Assembly: GCA_022225965.2 (NCBI GenBank)
Contig: JAKJXP020000147.1
Coordinates: 1-64,000 of the forward strand
Direction of reading: 5' to 3'
Source of the DNA: Diatrype stigma
Taxonomy: Eukaryota > Ascomycota > Sordariomycetes > Xylariales > Diatrypaceae
DNA length: 64,000 bases
Shown here: piece by piece, positions 48,050 to 58,612 of the stretch
How the letters are laid out: the number at the start of each line of letters is the position of its first letter
Position numbering within the stretch: the stretch's first letter is position 1
The notes under the pieces: generated by a model
Told to the model about the DNA's origin: nothing
Database searches by the model: none
The model's input: only the letters and a program-made list of their open reading frames with translations
Program-made: the position numbers and the translations under genes

Positions 48050-48618
48050 ACCGTATTACACTACCTTTATAAAATAACCTCCGGTTAAAATGATATATAT
48101 AGGCTGTATATATATAAAAGTGCTTAGAGGTTATATGTACATTTCCAGATAAGGACTAGCGCCCTTTAACGGCTAGTTCTTTTGCTTATATACCTTTATA
48201 TTTTTCCTTTTTATATTTACTTTTTTTATCTTTAAACTTTATAATTTTAATTAGAAATCTATTTATCTTTTATAAAGCCTATTAACTTCGTAACATTAGA
48301 TATCTTTTTTTAAATACGTATATAAAATAACGTTTAAAAGATACGGATAAAAATACCGTTTAAAAGATGCGTAGAAATTTTTCGGGTCTTTTTTTCTTAA
48401 AAAAAAAGAGGCTTCCCGTAGCGCAGCGAAGGGTCGTAGCTTGTTTTTTGTTTTTTTTTTTTTTTATAAAAAAAAAGCCCGAAAATGTTTAATATAAAGC
48501 GGTAGCCTTTTTTTGTTTCGAAATGCTTTTTTTTCATAACTAATTATACGCTTTTTTCTCTTAAAAAGCGCAAGTACGTTTAAAAGCACGATAAGTTTAA
48601 AAATATACAATTACTTAA

Positions 48619-48830
48619 TAAAGTTATAAAATTATTTCTTAGTTTTTAGTTTAACTTTAGTTATTAACTAACCAATTAGTTTTATTTTAGGCCCGAACTA
48701 ACTTTCTTAGTTTTAATCCGGGCTTAAAATAACTAAATTGGATTTAATTTAATCCCGAACTAATTAAGAAATAATTTTAATTAGTTAGTTAATAATTAAA
48801 AAAACAATAAAAATTAAAGTTTAAAGTTAA
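48619..48830 (-). repeat. RIP-decayed hAT right terminus
   Basis: Begins taaagttataaaattattt, which differs from the expected cagggttgtgaaattattc only by C/T and G/A changes. The whole subterminal pattern of 1989-2171 then follows in reverse complement. A matching other end and TSD were not found. It lies within the TIR element 47348-49108. Confidence 0.65.
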
Positions 48831-49108
48831 AACTTTAAAACTTTTAAGCCTTATAACTTAAAGGTTAAAATCTTTTTAACCGCTATGAAAAGAAAAAAAG
48901 GTACGGCCTTACGTAAGCTTCGGGGATTTTTTCTTTTTCTCTGGGTGAAAAAAATTTCCTTTACGGGGCGATTTTTTTAGGATTGCTGGGCCATTTTATT
49001 TGCTTATTTTTTTAGTTGGCGTAAAATGTTAGAACTTAACCGAAGGTTATTTTATAAAAGTGGTGTAATACGGAAATCAAGTCCGAAAGTTCAGGCTTAG
49101 GAAATACC

Positions 49109-51205
49109 TCGAGCGTTTTTGCTTATAATTAATCGTTTTTATTATTATAATTATTTGCTTATAATTATATTAATTACCGATAACTTAAGTTTTATAAGTA
49201 ACGCCTTTTGTTAATCTTTTTTTTTTAAATTTAAATGTAATAACTTAATATAATTTATAACATAAATATAGTTCGTATTTATAGCTTTTTTAATTATTTT
49301 GTCGCTAAAGATCGCGAAAATATAAATTCCATTTTTTTAGCCTACGGGAAATAAAGGATATAATTCGTTCATTAATTACTTAATTAAAAGCCTATGCTTT
49401 AAATAAAACGTATAATATTTATGTTTATGTAAAGCATTTAGTTTCTTATTACCCATAAATGGTCGTAATCGAAAGGCGAAATCCAGAAACGGCTAGGGCC
49501 GTATTAATAATAACTATTAAAAAAGGGGCTATTAAAAAGAAGGCTGCTAGAAAAAGGGTTAGCAAAAGCGGCTTTAAAAGAGCATAAGAAATAAACGACG
49601 TAATTGCTGCATTAAACTGGAATTAAACGAAAATTGGCGCTTATAAGGGAAAATACGAACAATGTTCGACGATAAGTCGGAAGTAATAATAATAAGTTAA
49701 TTAAATTAATTATTAATTACTTAATTGTATTTATTCGACATTTTATTTTTAAAGCCGATATATTCTTTGATATTTTTAATTACTTAGTATATTCGACGAC
49801 GTATTAATTTAACCGTAGCTATTGCTATATTATTACTTTATATAAAAGGGATTCGTAAGAAGAACTTTAAAGAAATAAGCGATTTAAAGGCTATAGGTTT
49901 ATTTATTATTTTATTACGGGATTTTATTTATAAAAATAATAGTAATAAGGTAAGGTTTATTTAAAACGAACGTTTTTCAAAAATCGCAATATATCTTTTA
50001 AATTTGCTAATACGTATTATGATATTAGCGAATTAAAAACCAGGAATATTTTTAAAGCACTTAATGTAAAACGCTAACCTAATGTTTGCATTAGCTTAAA
50101 AGTACCTATTGCGATATTTAAATAAACGTAAGCTTATTAATATTATATATTGTGTTGTTATTTTTTCTTATAGCATATTTCGAATTAATTTCGAATACGA
50201 ATAATAGCTTTAACGGATTAACGCATTCGGTAATAAACGAAGCTATGCCTTTAATTTTACTTTTAAGTAAAAATTCGAATTATAATTTATAATTTAAAAT
50301 AAGTCATAATTCGATAATTCGAACCTTAAAGGTTAACGCATTTATATAATTAAGCATTTTAAGATTACGAAAAGATTTATCGTTATTACTTATAAAATAA
50401 GGATTAATATTTAGGTCGTAACTAAACGTAAGGATTTTATCGGCAAAAAAGACGTAATAATTAATAATTTAATGTTAAAAGGTTTTATTATTATAAATTA
50501 TAACCAATAAGTTATCGAATAGTTTTATATCGTAATGCTTATAAGTAACGAAATATAACGATATAGTTATAAATAGCGACGATTAAAACGAATAATATAT
50601 AAGCTATTGCGATAATATAAAATGAACTTCTTAAAAAGAAACGAACTGGTAATAAAAATGTAATAAGTAAATAAATAAATTAAGTTTAACTAAACCTTTA
50701 ACTTATAAATAAGTTAATTAAGTCTAGCTTAAAATCTAGCTTATAGGTATTATATAAGCAAGCTTTAATAATTATAACTAGCACCTTTCTTAATTATAGT
50801 AATATAATAAATATAATATATGCCTTAAATAAAATAATTACAAACTATTCAAATAAGCTAAACCCGTTATAATATATAAGGTATTTTTTTTATTTAATAC
50901 TTTTAACTTTTAAGTTATAACTTTTTATATAATAACTTTATTTTACTTATTAGCTTTAATTCGTTCTTAATATATCATTATTTAAATTAAATAAGAATTA
51001 ATAAAACCGTAAAAAACGTAAAAAATCTTTTTAAGGCTTATTAAAATTATTATTTTATATAATTTTAATAATGAAATAATAATTATAAATATTTTATATA
51101 TTAAAACGAAGAATTATAATACGTTACGTTATATTACTTTTAAGTAAAAAACGTATATAAATGATATATAGCGATTTATATTACATTTTGCTTTTATAAT
51201 ACGTT
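49109..51205. other. AT-rich sequence at the edge of the block
   Basis: Strongly RIP-like with no readable domain on either strand. A short plus-strand stretch near 49480-49640 is rich in Lys/Ala/Arg (KKGAIKKKAARKR) and might be a decayed helix-turn-helix of a transposase, but this is weak. AT content falls abruptly at about 51205. Confidence 0.5.
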
Positions 51206-51625
51206 TAGCTAGTTCTTAACTACATCCGCGAAGCGGGCAAAATGTGGGTCAGGAGGCGATTAGAGCCCTGACGAGTAGCTCTGATGTTTGACAGCTGCAC
51301 TTTGAAACCAAGAGTTGCACCAGGATAGTTCCAAAAAGGTCGCTGCGGCTAAGTAATGGCGCCGGGCCTAGGTTTACCTGCAATTACTACCTCGTGTCGA
51401 TATAAAGGGGACAGAAAAGTATTATACACGTTGTGGTTTCCGTGGTTAGCGATGGCTTTTAATCCGAATAAACAGGTAGATTCCAACTAATCAAAGGGTG
51501 AAACATAATAATATTAAGAATGAAACGAATAATATCTAAATGACGGTTCATTATATCCATTACGGTACATGTAGCCACTTCTACCCCCAGAGGCATTGCT
51601 AATACTGCTGATTAATGCCTTATCA
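51206..51625. other. Balanced-composition intergenic sequence, 3' of the S66 peptidase
   Basis: Composition changes here from RIP-mutated to normal. No gene or RNA was recognised. It probably includes the 3' UTR of the minus-strand gene that ends at 51626. Confidence 0.5.
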
Positions 51626-52956
51626 TCATATGACCCCGGGCTCCAGGACTGCAAACTGGTCCTTCTCCGAATCTAGCTCAGCCAGCGCATCGAATGGCAA
51701 CGTGACCATGGGCGTAGTATGTCCGAAGTCGACACCGAACAAGATCGGGAACTCTCCCCCTTCCTTGCCCCTTCCGCACAACAGCCCCGTAATAACGCCC
51801 GCGTACTGCTCTCGCATCTCTGGGCCATCGTACCCAAACGGCCGGCCGATCACCAGGCCTGCGACACCGTCGAACGCGCCTTGGGCGAGCAGGTCGGCGA
51901 AGCCTGCCTGCACGCGGTACAGCGGGTGGCCCGACTCGTGGTCCTCGCCCATGGCCGTCTCGAGGAACACGACGCGGCCGCGCCAGTCCGGCGCGATGGC
52001 CCGCACCCCGGCCAGTCGCGCCACCACTTTCAGGCAGCCGCCGAAGAGGCGGCCCTGCCCGCGCCCGCGCCGCAGCCACACCCAGCCCGGGTTGGGCGCG
52101 AGCGGCTGCGCCTCCGTCGATGCGGCCTGCCCCGGGGCGAAGAAGGGCGCGAGGCGCGGCGCGTAGGTCGCCGAGCGCGGGATCGGCCCTAGCGGGTTGC
52201 TGCGGTTCGTGATAGCGCGGAGGAGGTGTTTGACGCAGAAGGCAAGAGGTGTGCTGGAGGGGTCCTCAAAGTCGCTGCTAATGTTGTTATTGTGGATAAG
52301 GGGAGGGGGGAGGGGGGCCACATCGCCGAGCTCTGGGATCGCGCCGGGCCCGTAAAACGTCCGGAGCCCGGTCAGCGCGTGCAGGAACCAGTGGAAACCC
52401 GTGATGTCGGAGTAGCCGACAACAATCTTGGGATTCGCCCGAATCGTGGCGTGCAGGTCCGTGTCGGCGATGAGCGCCGGCAGCAGCTCTGTAAAGGCGG
52501 ATCCGCCGATTGTGCAAATTATGCTATATACATACCGACTAGATGTTAGCACATGCTTACTTTTTTTCTAGGATACCTTGTACTTATGGGATCGTAAGCT
52601 ATCCACGCGCTAGGTATGTTCAGCTGCACCAACTGAAGGAAAGGAAGGGCCATCTCACATGTGACTGAGTGGGCATTTAGGTCCAACAGCCAGGTAGGCA
52701 ATCGAAAAGCTCCTTACGCAGAAATACCAGGGTCCGAAAACGCAGTGCGGATCTCGGACAAGCGGGTGCGGATGGACGCTTGGATGCTCGTGTCCGGGCC
52801 GGAGAAGAGCTCGCGGACCTTGTAGCCCTGCCCCGTAAGCACGGCAGTGGCCCGTGCCATGACGGCCGGCATCTGGTCATTAAGGCGCGCTGAGGGTGAA
52901 ATGAAAGCTATGGTCTCGCCCAGCTCGAGGGCCTTGGGGATTATGGTTGACGGCAT
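51626..52956 (-). CDS. Peptidase S66 / LD-carboxypeptidase (MccF)-like protein, 378 aa, one intron
   Basis: Exons 52956-52718 and 52523-51626 flank a 194-bp intron (GTAAGG...TATAG), joining SDPGISA to IICTIGG in frame. Start is the ATG at 52956; the codon before it is GTG. N-terminal GETIAFISPSARLN (residues 12-25) and GGSAFTELLP (86-95) are the first two blocks of family S66; VVGYSDITGFHWFLHALTG follows. The C-terminal half holds NPGWVWLRRGRGQGRLFGGC, then VVFLETA with the probable catalytic Glu (about 268), and GVDFGHTTPM with the probable His (about 348). The nucleophilic Ser expected at about residue 90 appears to be Phe, so activity is uncertain. Bacterial relatives cleave LD-peptide bonds of murein or microcin-type conjugates; the fungal role is unknown. 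There is no signal peptide, so it is probably cytosolic. It is the first gene after the AT-rich block. Confidence 0.88.
52524..52717 (-). other. Intron of the S66 peptidase gene
   Basis: Donor GTAAGG directly after ...ATTTCTGC and acceptor ATATAG before CATAATTTGC. The joined codon GCC restores Ala in SDPGISA-IICTIGG. A candidate branch site, tgctaac, lies about 25-30 bases before the acceptor. At 194 bp it is long for this locus. Confidence 0.85.
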
Positions 52957-53948
52957 CACAAGTTCTGGTCAAGCTAACTCCAGTCCGTACTGCTTTGACT
53001 TGATTTGATGCTCATATGCTTCGCGATAATCTACGTCTCCTCCGTTCTCTTATGATGACTTATGACGGCACATCGCCCCTTCTCGTGAGATGATAATTGA
53101 TGTAGTCAGCTAGGACGGCTGGGGTGAATACCAGCGGGGTTGTGGGTGACATAGGAAAAGCACACCATCGCTAAATATAGAGATTGGACCGCAGGGCTTA
53201 TAGTTACTAGAATATGATCTGGAGATTACTAATTGTATTCGTAGACAAGAATGATGTCACCCCTGAATATTTTTCATCATAAGCTGTCTCCCCCCAATGC
53301 CAGAACCTACACCATCGTGGGGGATAGTCTTGTGAGAGAATATTTAGTGCGTTTTCTACTCTCGAGACTTGCAAGCAGTATATCGACTACTATAGGGAGA
53401 CTCGCTTATTATTACGACAAAGACCTAAGTATCTGTATACACTCTAGTCTATAGCCTAACATCAGAAATTCTGACGCCCATTCTAGCCTTGATCACGATT
53501 CACCATACGCTGGACGTCGATTTCAATATGCAAGAAATCCCACTATAGGAAGCGATTAGTTCTCTTAGAAGTTCCAACACTAAGTATGGCCGACCTCGAA
53601 GCAATGGGGAACCTTTCTATATGAACACCTTTTCATTCCCACTGGAGCTCCACGAGTATAATATACTGCCGAGTCTATACATGTAATACAATTGTGTCAC
53701 TGTCCCACTGCACCCGAATATGGAGATGTCTATATTTCCTAGTCCCAACAGTTATACATAGGAAAGAGTTGATAGGGGGGATCCTCCCTCGCACACTTAG
53801 CATTGCCCTCGTCCCATGATCCATCAAAAACACCGAACTGTAACTTATACAAAAGCGCCCAGCTTACCCAAATGTTCCAATCAAAATTTATCCAGCATCA
53901 ACCTTTATACCGACATGGTAACACATGGTTGATCTTGCTGACATCGGC
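52957..53948. other. Intergenic region between S66 peptidase and tannase genes
   Basis: Holds the promoter of the S66 gene and the 3' end of the esterase gene. The small frame at 53251-53454 has no recognisable features. A short stretch near 53112-53158 (aggacggctgggg, then gtgacataggaaaag) resembles parts of the LINE UTR (ggacggctggagt, ctgacataggaaagg) and may be an old insertion relic. Confidence 0.5.
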
Positions 53949-55674
53949 TTACACACAGCTCCAACTCGACTCCACAGTTGGATCTCCAGACTGGTACACA
54001 TTGCGGTATGGCCATCGGCAATGGGCTCTCTTGAATCCCACGCCTGCGGCTTTGGTACCGTTTACGTATGAAGTGCCGGTAATGGTCTCTGGTGCGATGT
54101 CCTCCTCGACCCAACGTACCATGGCCATCAACACGTTCTCATCGGGGTTCAGTGATGCAAGGTTGGCCTTCGTGTTACCGATGAAAGAGGCCCCCGGACC
54201 GCCTGAGCAGTGTCCCATACCCGCAATGCGGAAGAAGCGGTAGAAGTCATCCAGCTCGGTCGGTGAAAGGCCCATAGTTTGAGATACGTGCTCGTAGTAC
54301 AATGGTGAGATTTCGCTTGAAATGATTCCGTCCACCGAACCATGGTAGTGAAGTAGCTTGACGCCCTTCTCCTGCAGCCCAGACAGGTCCCCATTCCAAG
54401 TTTCGACGTTGAATGGATTCTGGACGGATGCTGTGGTGTAGTTCGCAGGAACCAGGCTTAGCGGGTCCCAGTTCGAGTCGTTGAAGACAACGTAGCGAAA
54501 CCAGTCGGATTCGTCAAAGGGCAGTCCAGCGTAATAGGCTGCCGGTGCTTCGGTGCCTTCGGTACCCGGTGCCATACGAGGATAGGAGAAACTACCATCC
54601 TCACCCAGCAAGGGGGCATATACACCGCGGACAGTCTACACAACATCCCGAGGTTAGTACATACCACTTTTATCACCATATCTCAATGACCTGTTCTGAG
54701 ACTGAATATTCTCAAAACAGGTCATTGGGCGAGAGGGGTCAAGAGATCTGAATGCTCACCTCCACTTGCGTTGCACTAAGGCAATCGCTCGTCTGTCCCT
54801 GGGAACAGAGAAGGCCATCCGGGACGTAGTTGCAAAGGTCGGGCGACTCAATAACGCCATCGCGAACCCCGTCAAGCTCATCGCACTGGTCTAGAATGTC
54901 TTGATGGATAATGCTCCACATATCCAGGGGAACAAAGGTAGGTGATCCTTCAACACCAGTCAGAGGAAGGAAGTGGCAACTCCATGAAGTGAGGTTGTTG
55001 AAACTGATCGCCGGATCCCCCGCAACAATTCCGTCGAAGTCATCCGGGAAATCCTGGGCCTCCTTGAGACCTTGTCGTCCTCCAGACGAACAGCCGAGGT
55101 AGTAGCTTTTGGTGTATCCCCGTTTGTAGAACGACTTCGTAACCTCCTTGCCCACGACTACGCCCGTGTGCAAGGCGCGATAGGCATAATCCTCGATGAC
55201 ATCCGGGTTGTTCAAGTAGAACTTCCCGCTCATACCGTCGTGGCCGTTGTTCGTGCCAACCGCCGCAAAGCCGAGAGATGCTGCATATTCGACATCTTCG
55301 TACTGAATGCATCCTCCTAGGCCACCATTACCGGTGCTCAGGAAACGTCCCGTCCAAGCCTTTGGCAGCCAGGATTCCATATAGAGGCCTGACTGGTTGG
55401 AGGTCGCAACAGTCATGGCCACCCGGCAGAGATCAGTAGTCACGGCTTGAGATGTTCGGTTGCAGGTGGGTTCGCTGTTGGGAAACTCCAGAACCGACCC
55501 GGCCGGGACGAACTCGGTGAGTACCACTTCACCATCAGGGATGTGCAGCGAGTTCGCGAGTGACGCGCATCTTCGCTCGAAGCCCCTGCCGTATTCGAAG
55601 CTCTTGTTGTACCCCTGGAATCCGGAGACTAGTAGTGGCAGAATGCCAAACGCGATGTTGCTGGCAGTCCTCAT
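53949..55674 (-). CDS. Secreted tannase / feruloyl esterase family protein, 533 aa, one intron
   Basis: Exons 55674-54760 and 54635-53949. The start is the ATG at 55674; ten further in-frame codons upstream begin with TTG and are excluded. Residues 1 to about 18 (MRTASNIAFGILPLLVSG) form a signal peptide. The family's CS-D-HC arrangement is visible: GCSSGGRQG with the nucleophilic Ser at about 196, Asp in HGSVDGI at about 407, and His in GMGHCSGG at about 447; the Cys next to Ser and His should form the disulfide. DQCDELDGVRDGVIESP is the calcium-binding lid loop. Several N-X-S/T sites suit secretion. The family hydrolyses ester bonds of gallate or hydroxycinnamates in plant polymers; sequence alone does not separate tannase from feruloyl esterase B. 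Length is normal. Confidence 0.95.
54636..54759 (-). other. Intron of the tannase/feruloyl esterase gene, with an internal inverted repeat
   Basis: Donor GTGAGC follows CAAGTGGAG and acceptor TGTGTAG precedes ACTGTCCGC, giving ...SATQVE-TVRGVYAP in frame. A branch-like tactaac lies about 25-30 bases before the acceptor. An inverted repeat with perfect 11-base arms (aatgacctgtt / aacaggtcatt) spans about 54685-54726. Confidence 0.88.
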
Positions 55675-58612
55675 GGTGCTGGTCTTGGTGTTGAACACAG
55701 TCAATGGGGAAGTGTAATGTGTTACGTCGCGGCGCTCTCGGGTGATGGTGCGTACACCAGGGACTGTTGAAATATCTTGGGATGCGATGATCTAAAACAG
55801 GAGAGTGAATCGAATTTCATGCTCGGGAGAGTGGAATATATACACCAGTTGCCATACTATCTGCACACTCTGCTGTTCATCCTGATTTGCGATTGAGCGT
55901 GCTACAGATAGATCCTCATTCTTCTCAACCTCTCAACAAACACCTCAAGGACAGATCCAGATGACAACCAAAAGGAACTATCTCGCAACATTTTACCACC
56001 TTCTTCGCACCAAAACGACTCTCTTGTTGCGCTCATGGCCAGATTCCCACTCTTGCTATGCGGTATCAAAGGCAGTAAGCGATTTCAAATGGGTCTTTAT
56101 TACAAATTACCACGGTAACTCATTGATAGCCAACAAGCTCATTTGATTTGCTGGCGATTCCGGAATGGGAGATTCTACGTCGTCACTCGAGTAGTAATCG
56201 CAGCATTGCGTCACATCGGTGACAAATTGAAACATTTGTTACTCTTCACTGCAAATGGCCCTGCAGTTCAGCCGGCGCCTTATCGGGAGATCATTGGACA
56301 TCAATCAAGCTTTGCTTAGAACCGAAGCCAGTATCATGCGTTATCATCTTCACCTATCTAAAAGATAACAAGGTAACACTTCGCCCAGAAGCGGGATGTC
56401 CATTCAAATACTTCGTCCCCGAGCTCAGAACGATTTGTAAGAATGACTTACTAAGAGAGATAACATCTATTCTCCTGGGCTACCCCAACCACGGCAATGA
56501 AATGGCCTGCCCGTGATTTGTGAATAAACCCCCCATCTCAAATATCGCTGTGACGCTCTTCAGCCGTGCCAGGTTTGGCTTGCCATGCAATTGGTCGCTT
56601 CAATCGTTCGCGCCCAGCTCCAGATCGGCATCACCTCGACCACGTGGGTGATACAGGGGGCTTGTTCATGCGCATTCGGAATGAGTCAGCAACCCCTGAA
56701 GATACCTACGCAACGCTGTCGCTGGTGAACGACGTTATCTCTTGTTCTTAGTTGTTGCGTAACATGTCGCCTCAAGTTAGGCGTGAGTGATCGAATAGAA
56801 TCATCATCTCAATGACCAAGTAGTCACTATCAGGAAGATGTATGCTGTCATTGACTGTAATGCTCCAACCTAGATTGAGCATCGCGTGTCCTTCTCAGAT
56901 CTTGGTGGTAATGGAGTCCAGCGCTACGATACAAAGAGAGACCGCTGCTGAATGCTACATCTATCTATGCCTATATAAATCATAGAAGAGAGCGGAGGCT
57001 GGCCTGAACATGCAACACAGAGACAATGCATCGTGAGCTTACCAATTTGAGGCTTGGTTTAGGGCAGGCAAGTATACCTATCCTCTTTAACATCCATGAC
57101 TGTAAGGGTCAAGGCAAGCTTCAGTTCTTAAAGACAAGCATACGCCGTACAACGCTAGTGGTGCCTTAGGTTGACAAAGATACATTCGAGGCCAGTCTGC
57201 GCACAGTAGTTATCTACGACGGCCTCACTGCAGTCTCGAACAACCCAATTTCATCGATTTCTCTACTCACAGCTCCACCTGTGGAGGCGTGATGGCCGTG
57301 TTGGTATTGGATAACTCTGGCCACGTGCGAGCCGCTTCTATGAGTTCAAGAAGCCGATACTGCCAAGAGCTGTCGTGCTGAAAGTACGGTTTATAGGGCT
57401 CAAGTGTTGCAGCGCTTTAGGCACTGCTATCACCTGAGGAAATGGCAAATAAGTTTTTGATTTCAACCGAGTACGACTGCATTTCTGTTGTCCGATCTGC
57501 CGCGTTGCCTGAGTGGTCGCAGAGTCACAGGATAAGATAGTATCGACATCACCGACCACTTCGCGGTAAACAAGCAGAAACACAGTATTCAGTCGTTGGA
57601 CTATTTCAACCATACGAATGATGCCCACGAGCTACTGATTCTTGAAGTTTTGTGAAGTGAGTTCTCGATCCAATAATACCTCGTAGGTATATCGTTACGA
57701 CGCAAACCATGCCTAGACTGTTGAAACCAACCTCGAATACCAATATCAAGGCAGACAGGAATTTCTTTTCGTATAGGTAACTTCAGGGGGCTCGTTATTG
57801 TTTAGCTATGCTTTACTCTACGCTCGAGTTTCCTCTCGCTACGTGCTGTACTTGGTGCTATCAATTCCCATTGATGGTGCAATTGATGATGCATGTCTAC
57901 AGCAACGATAGCAACGACCAGAAGATATAACTTAGCTATAAGACTATGGTTCCGTTTAATAATGCCCTAGGTTGCCTCCTCTTGATTATAATCTTCGACC
58001 CAGGTGAGGCCTGTCGTCTGCGTCAATCTGCCATGCCGAAGGTGACATGCTAACTCGCGCTTCATTCACAGCACGGGCCCCTATACCTAGAGTGAGACAA
58101 GCTTGCATGGTACATGAGTAAGTCTCATTTCCATCGGGCCCAATGGTTGGAAGCACATGCTGAAGCTAGACATGGCTTACCTTTTGTCAAGCTTCAAGGT
58201 GGTTCGTATGGTTGGACAGCTTCCTGTGCTACGGTCTAAAGACGTCAACGCTGCTGCACGTAAGCAACGAGGGGTGTATGGTCGTTGTCCTCTGGCAACA
58301 AGAATCCGTTGACTACGACTGGCCATGTCCAATCAAATAATGACCCTCTTACTTGTCGTCAGCCACGATGCTACCCAACAAGAGACGGACATACTAGATC
58401 AGATTGTCGTTGCTCAACTACTTGTCTCTTATCTTCGATGACTAGTACTGCGCAGACCCCTCAACTTTCCTAGCATTGCTAACAATCCTGCTCTCTATAT
58501 GTGGTATCGTTCCTTTGAGAAGGGCCACGAGAGATCATCGCAAACCATACGGATTTCCATGGTGTATGTCCTTTTGCCACGAACGCACCACTTATCTCCA
58601 GCTCCCCTCCCG
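55675..58612. other. 2.9-kb divergent intergenic region, no supported gene
   Basis: Separates the minus-strand esterase from the plus-strand permease and must contain both promoters. The longest frames (57338-57613 minus, 92 codons from its first ATG; 55961-56146 plus) show no family features or splice-linked partners. No tRNA or repeat was noticed. Base composition is normal. Confidence 0.5.

Larger units (their letters stand above)
47348..49108. mobile_element. TIR DNA element (MITE-like or MULE-like), interrupted
   Basis: The left end aggtatttcccaagcctgaa (about 47346) continues through ttaccgtat, and after removal of the 47391-48049 insertion into ccgtattacactacc and ataacctccggttaa. The same about 80 bp appears in reverse complement at about 49033-49108 (aggtatttcctaagcctgaa...). 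No transposase was recognised between them. Without the insertion the element is about 1.1 kb. A clear TSD could not be seen. Confidence 0.6.

Noticed and set aside
51615..52192. Long plus-strand frames (183 and 157 codons) opposite the S66 peptidase
   Set aside because: Antisense shadows of a high-GC exon; the minus strand carries a conserved protein with matching splice sites.
57338..57613. 92-codon minus-strand frame in the esterase-permease intergenic region
   Set aside because: No domain, signal peptide, splice partner or compositional support; the first ATG lies inside the reported frame and nothing extends it.
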